Origin: DATDPM01 sp041498815
GTDB lineage: Bacteria > Pseudomonadota > Alphaproteobacteria > DATDPM01
DNA: 42,241 bases
Reading direction: 5' to 3'
NCBI GenBank assembly: GCA_041498815.1
Contig: JBGQJC010000018.1
Span: 1 to 42,241 of the forward strand
Shown: piece after piece, positions 15,317-23,873 of the stretch
Layout: each line of letters opens with the position of its first letter
Numbering within the stretch: position 1 is the first letter of the stretch
The notes under the pieces: generated by a model
Database searches by the model: none
Told to the model about the DNA's origin: nothing
The model's input: the letters and a program-made list of their open reading frames with translations, nothing else
Made by a program: the position numbers and the translations under genes

Positions 15317-18300
15317 GTGGAAGCGCCCGTTCCGCACGCCGGATTCGTCCATCTCCGCGTTCACTCCGCCTATTCGCTCTCCGAGGGCGCGATTCCGGTC
15401 AAGGAATTGGCCGAACTCTGCCGCGCCGAGGCCATGCCGGCGGTGGCCGTCACCGACACCAGCAATCTCTTCGGCGCGCTGGAGTTCGCCTCGGCCTGCG
15501 CCGAAGCCGGAGTCCAGCCCATCATCGGCTGCTTGCTGGGTTTGCGCCGGAGCGATTCAAGGGCCGGCAACGGCCATCGCGCACCCGACCGGGTTTTGCT
15601 CCTGGTCCAGAGCGAAGCCGGATATCACAATCTTATCAAGCTGGTGAGCGAGGCCTATCTGGGCACGGAAGGCGGCGAGGCGCCCCAAGTCCCGCTCTCG
15701 TCGCTTGGCGCCCGGGCCGAGGGCCTGATCGCGCTCGTGGGGGCCGGCGACACTGCCGTCGGGCGGCTGCTCGCGGAGGGGCAGATCGAGGCCGCGGAAA
15801 CGGCGCTTTCCGAATTTGCCGGGGCGTTCCCCGGCCGCCTCTACGTCGAAATCATGCGCCACGGTCTCGAGGCCGAATCCCGGACCGAGCCAATGCTTCT
15901 CGATCTCGCCTACCGTCACGATTTGCCGCTGGTCGCCACCAACGACGTCTATTTCGCGGATGCCTCGATGTTCGAGGCGCATGACGCGCTGATCTGCATC
16001 GCGGAGGGCACTTATCTCGACGAGCCGAACCGGCGGCGCTTCACCCCCGAGCACCGGCTCAAATCCGCCGAAGAGATGCAGGCTCTGTTCGCGGACCTGC
16101 CCGAAGCCGTCGACAATACACTGGCCATCGCCCGCCGCTGCGCCTTCATGCCCGAACCGCGCGAGCCGATGCTGCCGTCGTATCCGACGCAGGCGGGTCG
16201 CGACGAAGCCGAGGAATTGCGCGCCAACGCCCGCGAAGGCCTGGCGCGCCGGATTTCGACTCAAGTGTACACCTCCGACATGGATGAAGAAGCGCGCGAG
16301 CGCGCCGCGAAGCTCTATCTCCAGCGCCTCGATTACGAGCTCAACGTCATCATCGAGATGGGATTCGCGGGCTATTTCCTGATCGTCGCCGACTTCATCC
16401 AATGGGCGAAGGCGCAAGGCATTCCGGTCGGGCCCGGGCGTGGCTCGGGCGCGGGTTCGGTCGTGGCCTGGGCGCTTACCATCACCGATCTCGACCCTTT
16501 GCGGTTCGGCCTGCTGTTCGAGCGGTTCCTCAACCCCGAGCGGGTTTCGATGCCCGATTTCGACATCGACTTCTGCCAGGAGCGGCGCGACGAGGTGATC
16601 CGCTACGTCCAGGAGAAATACGGCCGCAGCCGGGTGGCCCAGATCATCACCTTCGGGACGCTCCAGGCCCGCGCCGCTTTGCGCGATGTCGGGCGCGTGT
16701 TGCAGATGCCCTACGGACAAGTGGACCGCATCTGCAAGCTCGTGCCCTACAACCCGGCCAATCCGGTCTCGCTCGAAGATGCCATCGCAAGCGAACCGAT
16801 GCTCCAGAAGATGCGCGGCGAAGACCCGATGGTCGCGCGTCTCATGGACATCGCCCTCAAGCTGGAAGGGCTATACCGCCACGCCTCGACCCATGCCGCG
16901 GGCGTCGTGATCGGCGACCGGGCGCTCGATGAGATCGTGCCGCTCTACCGTGATCCGCGCTCCGACATGCCGGTGACCCAGTTCTCGATGAAATACATCG
17001 AGGCGGCGGGGCTGGTGAAGTTCGATTTCCTGGGACTGAAGACCCTGACCGTCTTGGCGTTCGCGCAAGACCTGATCCGGCGGCGCGCTCCCGGTTTCGA
17101 TCTCGGCGCGATCCCGCTTGATGACCGCGCCACCTACGAAATGCTGGGGCGCGGCGACACCATGGGGGTGTTCCAATTGGAAAGCTCGGGGATGCGCGAC
17201 GTGCTTCGCAAGCTCATCCCGGACCGGTTCGAGGACATCATCGCGCTGGTCGCACTCTACCGGCCCGGCCCCATGGACAACATCCCGGTCTACATCGCCT
17301 GCAAGCACGGGAAAGAGCGGCCCGATTACATGGATCCGTCGCTCGAGGAGATTCTGAAGGAGACCTCCGGGGTCATCATCTATCAGGAGCAGGTGATGCA
17401 GATCGCCCAGGTTCTCTCCGGCTATACGCTGGGCGGCGCCGATCTTCTGCGCCGGGCCATGGGCAAGAAGATCCGCTCCGAAATGGACGCCCAGCGCCGC
17501 CATTTCGTCTCGGGTGCGGTGGCGCGCGGCGTGCCCGAATCGCGCGCCTCCCAAGTCTTCGATCACGTCGCCAAATTCGCGGGGTACGGATTCAACAAGT
17601 CTCACGCCGCGGCCTATGCCCTGGTCGCGTACCAGACGGCCTATGTGAAGGCGAATTTCCCGCTCGAGTTTTTGGCCGCCTCCATGACCTACGAATTGGG
17701 CAACACCGACAAGCTCAATCTGTTCCGCCAGGAGATCGAGCGGCTTGGATTCGATCTGCTGCCGCCCGACGTGAACCGCTCCGCCGCCGGATTCACCGTC
17801 GAGGCGGGGGACAAGAAGGCGATTCGTTACGCCCTGGCGGCGGTTCGCAACGTCGGCGAAGGGGCGATGCAGGAACTGGTCCGCGTTCGCGACGAGGGTC
17901 GGCCGTTTACGGATCTGTTCGATTTCGGCCGGCGGCTGGACACCAAGGTTTTGAACAAACGCCAACTCGAGAGCCTGGCTTCCGCCGGCGCCTTCGATAG
18001 TCTTGAGCCCAATCGCGCCCGTGCGCACCAAGCGGCCGAAACCCTGATCCGCATCGCTTCGGCCGCCAAGGCGCACACGCGAAGCGGCCAGAAGAGCCTG
18101 TTCGGTGACGGATTGGCCGCAGCACCCCCGACCGCTCTGCCCGATGTACCCGATTGGCCGGCAAGCGAGCGCTTGGCGCAGGAATTCGAGGCGATCGGAT
18201 TCTATCTCTCCGCCCACCCGCTCGATTCCTATCAAAAGGTGTTGCGCCAGATGGGTGCTATTGAAAGCGGCGCGCTGGCGCTTCACGTGGCGGGCGGAAC

Positions 18301-18808
18301 GACGCGCCTGAAGCTCGGCGGCATCGTGACCCGGAAGCAGGAACGCACGTCGGCCCGCGGCAACCGTTTTGCCTTCGTCCAGCTTTCCGATACCGGCGGC
18401 GCCTACGAGGTCGTCGTGTTTTCCGAGCTCTTGGCATCGGCGCGCGATCTCCTCGAGCCGGGCGCGCCGGTTCTGGTCACGGCCGAAGCGCGGCTCGATG
18501 GCGATTCGGTGCGCTTGACCGCCCAGGCGATCGAACCCCTGGAGGCGGCCTCGCGCCAGGTCGCGACCGATTTCGTGATCGAGCTGTCGGGCGAAGGCGC
18601 AAACGATGCGGTCTCCGGCCTCAAGGCGCTGATTGAAGCCCAGGGGCGCGGCAAGGCGAAGATCCGGCTCATCGTTCCCTTGGAACGCGCGAATGACGGG
18701 GCGCAACAGCAAGCGGAAATTCTGCTTCGCGGCGGTGTCGCGCTGACACCGGCCGCGATCGCCTCGATCCGCGAGCTCCGGGGGGTGCGCGCCGTGCGCG
18801 AAATCTAA
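15317..18808 (+). CDS. dnaE: DNA polymerase III alpha subunit
   Basis: Catalytic subunit of the replicative DNA polymerase, 1163 residues, nearly the same length as E. coli DnaE. N-terminal PHP domain starts FVHLRVHSAYSLSEG (10-24). The polymerase aspartates are D414 and D416 in MPDFDIDFC and D570 in LVKFDFLGLKTLT. GPGRGSGAGSVVAW lies before them, and LFRQEIERLGFDLLPPDVN marks the HhH region; an OB-fold segment follows near 1000 (VTRKQERTSARGNRFAFVQ). The GTG at 15317 was chosen because it puts the PHP domain ten residues from the start and no better start is in frame. The 66-base gap after lolD may hold a promoter, but none stands out. Confidence 0.97.
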   Translation: MEAPVPHAGFVHLRVHSAYSLSEGAIPVKELAELCRAEAMPAVAVTDTSNLFGALEFASACAEAGVQPIIGCLLGLRRSDSRAGNGHRAPDRVLLLVQSEAGYHNLIKLVSEAYLGTEGGEAPQVPLSSLGARAEGLIALVGAGDTAVGRLLAEGQIEAAETALSEFAGAFPGRLYVEIMRHGLEAESRTEPMLLDLAYRHDLPLVATNDVYFADASMFEAHDALICIAEGTYLDEPNRRRFTPEHRLKSAEEMQALFADLPEAVDNTLAIARRCAFMPEPREPMLPSYPTQAGRDEAEELRANAREGLARRISTQVYTSDMDEEARERAAKLYLQRLDYELNVIIEMGFAGYFLIVADFIQWAKAQGIPVGPGRGSGAGSVVAWALTITDLDPLRFGLLFERFLNPERVSMPDFDIDFCQERRDEVIRYVQEKYGRSRVAQIITFGTLQARAALRDVGRVLQMPYGQVDRICKLVPYNPANPVSLEDAIASEPMLQKMRGEDPMVARLMDIALKLEGLYRHASTHAAGVVIGDRALDEIVPLYRDPRSDMPVTQFSMKYIEAAGLVKFDFLGLKTLTVLAFAQDLIRRRAPGFDLGAIPLDDRATYEMLGRGDTMGVFQLESSGMRDVLRKLIPDRFEDIIALVALYRPGPMDNIPVYIACKHGKERPDYMDPSLEEILKETSGVIIYQEQVMQIAQVLSGYTLGGADLLRRAMGKKIRSEMDAQRRHFVSGAVARGVPESRASQVFDHVAKFAGYGFNKSHAAAYALVAYQTAYVKANFPLEFLAASMTYELGNTDKLNLFRQEIERLGFDLLPPDVNRSAAGFTVEAGDKKAIRYALAAVRNVGEGAMQELVRVRDEGRPFTDLFDFGRRLDTKVLNKRQLESLASAGAFDSLEPNRARAHQAAETLIRIASAAKAHTRSGQKSLFGDGLAAAPPTALPDVPDWPASERLAQEFEAIGFYLSAHPLDSYQKVLRQMGAIESGALALHVAGGTTRLKLGGIVTRKQERTSARGNRFAFVQLSDTGGAYEVVVFSELLASARDLLEPGAPVLVTAEARLDGDSVRLTAQAIEPLEAASRQVATDFVIELSGEGANDAVSGLKALIEAQGRGKAKIRLIVPLERANDGAQQQAEILLRGGVALTPAAIASIRELRGVRAVREI

Positions 18809-18889
18809 GCCGGACAACCGAAGATTCCAGATTTACGGCGCACGGCAAGCACTTGATTTACCAAGACAACCATTTCGCCCCTAAACGCC

Positions 18890-18918
18890 TTGCCAAGGGT
18901 CCCGGGGCGGGGTATCAA
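18890..18918 (+). promoter_or_regulatory. Candidate promoter of the rpsB operon
   Basis: TTGCCA (18890-18895) and TATCAA (18913-18918) with a 17-base spacer, 118 bases before the rpsB ATG. The -35 and spacing match the candidate before proS. It would give an rpsB leader of about 110 bases containing two hairpins. Confidence 0.4.
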
Positions 18919-18950
18919 CCACGCCTCTAAATTCGCACGCGGGCGCGCGG

Positions 18951-18996
18951 CCCCCCAAATCGGGGGTGTCGAATCCGGTGCCGGGCTTTGCCCGGC
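18951..18996 (+). promoter_or_regulatory. Structured rpsB leader, two consecutive hairpins
   Basis: Within the leader, a C6/G5 hairpin (18951-18966, loop AAATC) is followed by a perfect seven-base-pair stem GCCGGGC-TTT-GCCCGGC (18980-18996). They lie 40-85 bases upstream of the start codon. Ribosomal protein S2 is known to repress its own mRNA in several bacteria through the leader, so these may be an S2-binding structure. The second stem also resembles the palindrome at the end of proS and could be a REP-like element. Confidence 0.35.
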
Positions 18997-19035
18997 CATG
19001 GTCCCGCGGTGGCTTAACCGGAAAAGGAACGTGTT

Positions 19036-19968
19036 ATGGCTCTGCCCACATTCACCATGCGCCAGCTCTTGGAAGCCGGCGTTCACTTCGGACATCACAC
19101 CCGCCGCTGGAACCCGAAGATGGCCCCGTATCTGTTCGGGGTCCGGAACGGCATTCACATCATCGACCTGCAGCAAACGGTGCCCATGCTGTACCGCGCC
19201 ATGGAAGCGGTGCGCGCCGCTGCGTCGGGGGGAGGGCGGGTACTATTCGTCGGCACCAAACGGCAAGCCGCGCTCCCGATCGCCGAGGCCGCCAAGCGCT
19301 GCGGGCAATATTTCGTGAACCACCGCTGGCTGGGAGGGATGCTCACCAACTGGCAGACGATCTCGCAATCCATCCATCGCCTGCGCGAGATGGACGAGAA
19401 GCTCTCCGACGAAAACATCGGCCTCACCAAGAAAGAGAGGCTGCATCTCACCCGCGAGCGCGACAAGCTCGAGCGCGCGCTGGGCGGCATCAAGGAAATG
19501 GGCGGGCTCCCCGACATCTTGTTCGTGATCGACACCATCAAGGAGGCGATCGCGATCAAGGAAGCGAAAAAGCTCGGCCTCCCGGTGGTCGCGGTTGTTG
19601 ACAGCAATTCCGATCCCGACGGCATTCCGTACCTCATCCCCGGCAACGACGACGCCATGCGGGCGATCGAGCTTTATTGCCAGCTGGTCTCGAGCGCCGT
19701 GCTCGATGGATTGCAGCAGGAATTGATCGATTCCGGCGCCGATATCGGCGCCGCCGAAGAGGCGCCGGCCGAACCGCTTCCCGGTGACGCCGCCGGACCG
19801 GCTGCCCCGGCGCCGGCCGTCGATGAAGCCGGGCGGCCGCGCCGGCCGCGAAAGGGCCCAGGCGCGCCGGGCGACGATGGGCGGCGCACGGCCGGCAGGA
19901 AAGGGCGCGCGCCGAAGCACGGCGCCGAAACCCTGGCGGGCGCAGAAGATAATTCCGGGCACGACTAA
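19036..19968 (+). CDS. rpsB: 30S ribosomal protein S2
   Basis: Small-subunit protein S2, needed for S1 binding and initiation. The N-terminus (TMRQLLEAGVHFGHHTRRWNPKM), FVGTKRQA (71-78) and HRWLGGMLTNW (96-106) are diagnostic, and VVDSNSDPDGIPYLIPGNDDA is the conserved C-terminal core. The protein has 310 residues against about 240 in E. coli: residues from about 236 on are a Pro/Ala/Arg/Gly-rich tail, basic towards the end. Such tails occur in alphaproteobacterial S2 and are probably disordered. An AAAGGA site lies eight bases before the ATG. tsf follows after 19 bases, the universal rpsB-tsf pair. Confidence 0.97.
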   Translation: MALPTFTMRQLLEAGVHFGHHTRRWNPKMAPYLFGVRNGIHIIDLQQTVPMLYRAMEAVRAAASGGGRVLFVGTKRQAALPIAEAAKRCGQYFVNHRWLGGMLTNWQTISQSIHRLREMDEKLSDENIGLTKKERLHLTRERDKLERALGGIKEMGGLPDILFVIDTIKEAIAIKEAKKLGLPVVAVVDSNSDPDGIPYLIPGNDDAMRAIELYCQLVSSAVLDGLQQELIDSGADIGAAEEAPAEPLPGDAAGPAAPAPAVDEAGRPRRPRKGPGAPGDDGRRTAGRKGRAPKHGAETLAGAEDNSGHD

Positions 19969-19987
19969 ATCCCGATAGGGCGGGGAC

Positions 19988-20914
19988 ATGGCCGAGGTCA
20001 GCGCATCGCGCGTCAAAGAGCTGCGGGAAAAAACCGGCGCCGGCATGATGGATTGCAAGCGCGCGCTCGACGAGGCCGGCGGCGACCTGGAGCAGGCCGT
20101 CGATTGGCTGCGCAAGAAAGGCCTGTCTGCGGCCGCCAAGAAGGCGGGCCGGGTCGCGGCCGAAGGCTTGATCGCCGTCGCGGTTCGCGGCAAATCGGGC
20201 GCCATCGTCGAAGTCAACTCCGAGACCGATTTCGTCGCGCGCAACGAAACCTTCCAGAAATTCGCGGCCGGGGTCGCGAAAATCGCGCTCGATGCCGGCG
20301 GAGACCTGGAAAAGATTCTGGCCGCGAAGTTCCCGGGCACCGGGCGCAGCGTGCAGGAAGAATTGACTCATATGATTGCCACCATCGGTGAAAACATGTC
20401 ACTACGCCGGGCGGCCGTGCTTTCGGTGGGCGAGGGAGTCGTCGCGTCCTACGTGCACAACGCCGCAGCACCCGGCTTGGGGCGGATCGGCGTGCTCGTG
20501 GCCGTCGAAAGCAAGGGGGCATTGGGCAAGCTCGAATCGCTCGCCCGCAACCTCGCCATGCATGTGGCGGCGGCCAATCCGGTTGCGGTGGCGCCGGCCG
20601 ACGTCGATCCGGCGCTCATGGCGCGCGAGCGCGAAATTCTGGCGGTCCAGGCTCGCGCATCCGGCAAGCCCGAAGAGATCGTCGCCAAGATGGTGGAAGG
20701 GCGTCTGCGAAAATTTTATGAGGACTCGGTCTTGCTCGAGCAGGTCTATGTCATCGATGGCGAGAGCAAGGTGACCCAGGCGATCGAAGCGGCGGCGGCC
20801 GACAGCGGCGCGCCCGTCAAAGTAACGGGATTCGTCCGCTTGGCGCTGGGCGAAGGCATCGAGCGCAAGCAACAGGATTTCGCGGCCGAGGTCGCAGGTC
20901 AGCTCAAGAAATAA
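19988..20914 (+). CDS. tsf: Elongation factor Ts
   Basis: Nucleotide exchange factor that releases GDP from EF-Tu (308 residues, usual length). The N-terminal UBA-like module reads VKELREKTGAGMMDCKRAL; the motif SETDFVARNETF (78-89) contacts the EF-Tu GTPase domain. Two core subdomains follow, with a coiled-coil region and the end FAAEVAGQLKK. A GGGCGGGG run precedes the ATG. Located between rpsB and pyrH as in most proteobacteria. Confidence 0.97.
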   Translation: MAEVSASRVKELREKTGAGMMDCKRALDEAGGDLEQAVDWLRKKGLSAAAKKAGRVAAEGLIAVAVRGKSGAIVEVNSETDFVARNETFQKFAAGVAKIALDAGGDLEKILAAKFPGTGRSVQEELTHMIATIGENMSLRRAAVLSVGEGVVASYVHNAAAPGLGRIGVLVAVESKGALGKLESLARNLAMHVAAANPVAVAPADVDPALMAREREILAVQARASGKPEEIVAKMVEGRLRKFYEDSVLLEQVYVIDGESKVTQAIEAAAADSGAPVKVTGFVRLALGEGIERKQQDFAAEVAGQLKK

Positions 20915-20990
20915 GTGCGGCCCGGAGTCGCGCGGGCGGGCCTCAATTGGTGTATGATCCGGGCCCGGAAACTGGCATTTTGGGACGGTC

Positions 20991-21776
20991 ATGGGGGCTT
21001 CCAATCCATCGCTGAGCCGCAGCCGGGGAAAGCCCGCCGAGATCGAGGCCGCCAAATTGCCCGCCCAATACCAGCGCGTGCTGTTGAAGGTTTCGGGCGA
21101 AATTTTGATGGGTGCCCGCGATTTCGGCCTCGACCGCGCGGCGGTGGAGCGGATCGCGGCCGATATCGCTTCCGTGCACCGACTCGGCATCGAGATTGCG
21201 CTCGTAACGGGCGGCGGCAACATCTTCCGCGGATTGTCCGGCGCGGCCGAAGGCCTGGAGCGCGCGACCGGCGACTACATGGGGATGCTGGCCACCGTCA
21301 TCAACGCGCTTGCCATCCAAAGCGCCTTGGAAAATGTGGGGGTTCCAACCCGCGTGCTTTCCGCGATCCCGATGGCGAGCGTTTGCGAGCCCTATATCCG
21401 CCGCCGGGCGCTGCGGCATCTCGAGAAACGCCGGGTCGTGATCTTCGCGGCGGGCACCGGCAATCCGTTCTTTACCACCGACACCGCGGCGGCGTTGCGC
21501 GCTTCCGAGATGGGCTGCGATGCGCTCTTGAAGGGCACTAAGGTGGACGGCGTCTACAGCGCCGATCCGGCAACGCATCCCGACGCGAAGCGTTTCGATC
21601 GTCTGACCTATCTTGAAATTCTGTCCCGCGACCTCAAGGTCATGGACGCGTCGGCGATATCGCTTGCGCGCGAAAGCGGCATTCCGATCCTTGTCTTTTC
21701 AATCCACAGCCCCGGTGCCTTCGCGGAGGTTATGAAGGGAGCGGGAAAATTCACGGTCATCAGCGAGGAGACGTAG
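20991..21776 (+). CDS. pyrH: Uridylate kinase (UMP kinase)
   Basis: Converts UMP to UDP with ATP; cytoplasmic hexamer of the amino-acid kinase family. LLKVSGEILMG (31-41), the glycine-rich GGGNIFRG (74-81) and TGNPFFTTDTAA are the nucleotide-binding elements; KGTKVDGVYSADP is the family signature. The product is 261 residues, about 20 longer at the N-terminus than E. coli PyrH, with a Ser/Arg/Lys-rich start (GASNPSLSRSRGKP). No other ATG or GTG fits, but an in-frame TTG near 21057 would remove the extension. The 76-base gap before it contains TATGAT (20953-20958) without a good -35. Confidence 0.95.
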   Translation: MGASNPSLSRSRGKPAEIEAAKLPAQYQRVLLKVSGEILMGARDFGLDRAAVERIAADIASVHRLGIEIALVTGGGNIFRGLSGAAEGLERATGDYMGMLATVINALAIQSALENVGVPTRVLSAIPMASVCEPYIRRRALRHLEKRRVVIFAAGTGNPFFTTDTAAALRASEMGCDALLKGTKVDGVYSADPATHPDAKRFDRLTYLEILSRDLKVMDASAISLARESGIPILVFSIHSPGAFAEVMKGAGKFTVISEET

Positions 21777-21779
21777 AAG

Positions 21780-22337
21780 GTGGCTGCGTTCGACAACAAG
21801 GACTTCAACCGGCGCATGGACGGCGCGCTCGAAATCCTGCGCAAGGAATTCGCGGGCCTGCGCACCGGCCGCGCCTCCGCAAACCTGCTTGAACCCGTGC
21901 AGGTCGAGGCTTATGGCAATCGCATGCCGCTCAATCAGGTGGGCACCGTCAACGTGCCGGAGCCGCGGATGATCACCGTCCAAGTTTGGGACAAATCGAT
22001 GGTCAAGGCCGTGGAAAGCGCGATCCGGGAAGCGGGTTTGGGCCTGAATCCCATGGCCGACGGCCAGCTCGTCCGCGTGCCGATCCCGGACCTGAGCGAA
22101 GAGCGGCGCGACGAGATCACAAAAATCGCGCACAAATACGCCGAGCAGGCGCGCATCTCGGTGCGCAATGTGCGGCGCGATGCGATGGACAAGCTCAAGC
22201 GCATGGAGCACGACCACGAAATGTCGGAGGACGAGCACCGCGACTGGAACACCAAGGTGCAAAAGATGACCGACGAACACATCAAGAAGATCGACGACAC
22301 GCTCGCCGCGAAGGAACACGAGATCAAACAGGTATAG
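21780..22337 (+). CDS. frr: Ribosome recycling factor
   Basis: Splits the post-termination ribosome together with EF-G. 185 residues, the standard length. Diagnostic stretches are LRKEFAGLRTGRASANLLEPV, VPEPRMITVQVWDKSMVKAVESAI and IRVPIPDLSEERRDEI-like sequence, followed by RNVRRDAMDKLK. The start is GTG at 21780, three bases after the pyrH stop, with GAGGAG and GAAGG upstream. The stop lies two bases before uppS. Confidence 0.96.
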   Translation: MAAFDNKDFNRRMDGALEILRKEFAGLRTGRASANLLEPVQVEAYGNRMPLNQVGTVNVPEPRMITVQVWDKSMVKAVESAIREAGLGLNPMADGQLVRVPIPDLSEERRDEITKIAHKYAEQARISVRNVRRDAMDKLKRMEHDHEMSEDEHRDWNTKVQKMTDEHIKKIDDTLAAKEHEIKQV

Positions 22338-22339
22338 GC

Positions 22340-23074
22340 ATGCAGCCGCTCCCGCAGCATCTGGATCCGCCGCGCCGTCCCCTCCATGTCGCCATCATCA
22401 TGGACGGCAACGGGCGCTGGGCGCGCGCGCGCGGGTTGGTGCGCACCTCGGGTCACAAGCGCGGCGCGGATGCGACGCGCGCCGTCGTATCGGGCGCGGT
22501 CGAGCTCGGGATTTCGTATCTCACGCTGTACGGATTTTCTTCGGAGAACTGGAAACGTCCGGCGGACGAGGTGGACGACCTCATGGGGCTGTTGCGGATG
22601 TATCTGCGCAGCGAGATTGCCGACCTTCACCGCAACGGTGTCAGGCTTCGCGTGATCGGCGACCGCAGCCGGCTTGCACGCGACATCGTGGCCCTGATCG
22701 AGAACGCCGAGGCGCAAACGCGCGGCAACACGGCGCTCAATCTGACGATCGCGCTCAGCTACGGCGCCCGTGACGAGATCGTCCAGGCGGCCAGGCGCAT
22801 CGCCGAAGACGTGGCGGCGGGCCGGAAAAGCCCGGACGAGATCGACGCCGAAGGTTTCGCCGAATATCTCGCCACCTCCGGCATCCCCGATCCGGATCTC
22901 GTGATTCGCACCAGCGGCGAAAAGCGCCTCAGCAATTTCCTGCTGTGGCAATCGGCTTATGCCGAGCTCATGTTCACCGACAAGCTGTGGCCCGATTTCA
23001 CAAAGCAGGACCTGGAAGATGCGATCGGCGAATTCCACCGGCGCGAACGCCGCTACGGCGCCGCCGGTGCTTAA
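22340..23074 (+). CDS. uppS: Isoprenyl transferase (undecaprenyl diphosphate synthase)
   Basis: cis-Prenyltransferase making undecaprenyl diphosphate, the lipid carrier for peptidoglycan and O-antigen, from FPP and IPP. 244 residues from the ATG at 22340; the frame is open upstream over frr but that part is a shadow. The catalytic aspartate D22 sits in IIMDGNGRWAR; SSENWKRP (67-74) and RTSGEKRLSNFLLWQSAYAEL are the other signatures. Its 3' end overlaps the cdsA start by eight bases. With dxr close by, both ends of the isoprenoid route to cell wall carriers are present here. Confidence 0.96.
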   Translation: MQPLPQHLDPPRRPLHVAIIMDGNGRWARARGLVRTSGHKRGADATRAVVSGAVELGISYLTLYGFSSENWKRPADEVDDLMGLLRMYLRSEIADLHRNGVRLRVIGDRSRLARDIVALIENAEAQTRGNTALNLTIALSYGARDEIVQAARRIAEDVAAGRKSPDEIDAEGFAEYLATSGIPDPDLVIRTSGEKRLSNFLLWQSAYAELMFTDKLWPDFTKQDLEDAIGEFHRRERRYGAAGA

Positions 23075-23873
23075 GGCCAAGCGCACCGAAATCGCGTTGC
23101 GGCTGCTCTCGGCGGCGGTGCTTGCCCCGCTGGCTTTTGCGGCAGCCTTTCAGGGCGGGTACATATTCACGACCCTGGTCGCGGTCTTCGCGCTGGTCAT
23201 GGCGTGGGAATGGGCGAAGCTGTGCGCGGCGCATCATTTCGGCCGCGCCGGCGCCGTCTTGATCGCGGCCGTGGCGGCGATGCTGTATGCCAACGTGTTC
23301 TATGGAACCGAAGACGCGCTTATCGTCATGGCCGGTGGCGCGCTGTTCGTGTTTTTTATCGTGCGCGCCATGGGCGCCGCGCACCCGCCGTGGCTTGCGG
23401 CGGGCGTCGTTTACATCGGCATTCCGGTCGCATCGCTGTTGTGGCTGCGCGACGCCTCTTCCGGGCGCGCCATCGTCTTGTGGCTTCTCGCCCTGGTCTG
23501 GGCAACCGACATCGGCGCCTATCTCGCGGGCAAGGCGATCGGCGGGGCGCGGCTCGCACCTGCAATCAGCCCGCAGAAGACCTGGGCGGGCGGCGTCGGC
23601 GGGCTTGCCGCCGCCGGTCTTGTCAGCTTGGCTGCGGTACGTTTGTCGCACCCATCGCATCCGGGGCTGCTGATTGCGCTCGGCATCGCCTTGGGAATCG
23701 CGGCGGAACTGGGCGATCTGCTCGAATCGGCGTGCAAGCGGCGCTTCGGCGTCAAAGACATGAGCCGGGTGATCCCGGGCCATGGCGGCGTGTTCGACCG
23801 GGTGGACGGGCTGCTGGTTGCGGCGCCGGTTGCGGGGCTCCTGATCTGGGGCGGTTTGTCGCCATGGCCATGA
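23067..23873 (+). CDS. cdsA: Phosphatidate cytidylyltransferase (CDP-diglyceride synthase)
   Basis: Makes CDP-diacylglycerol from CTP and phosphatidate, the branch point of phospholipid synthesis; integral inner-membrane enzyme. The C-terminal signature ESACKRRFGVKD followed by IPGHGGVFDRVDGLL is complete, and WATDIGAYLAGKAIGG is conserved. The GTG at 23067 was chosen because the product (268 residues) then begins MLKAKRTEIALRLLSA, the normal start before the first membrane helix; a longer frame from 22959 lies wholly over uppS. Overlaps uppS by eight bases and dxr by a few. Confidence 0.94.
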   Translation: MLKAKRTEIALRLLSAAVLAPLAFAAAFQGGYIFTTLVAVFALVMAWEWAKLCAAHHFGRAGAVLIAAVAAMLYANVFYGTEDALIVMAGGALFVFFIVRAMGAAHPPWLAAGVVYIGIPVASLLWLRDASSGRAIVLWLLALVWATDIGAYLAGKAIGGARLAPAISPQKTWAGGVGGLAAAGLVSLAAVRLSHPSHPGLLIALGIALGIAAELGDLLESACKRRFGVKDMSRVIPGHGGVFDRVDGLLVAAPVAGLLIWGGLSPWP

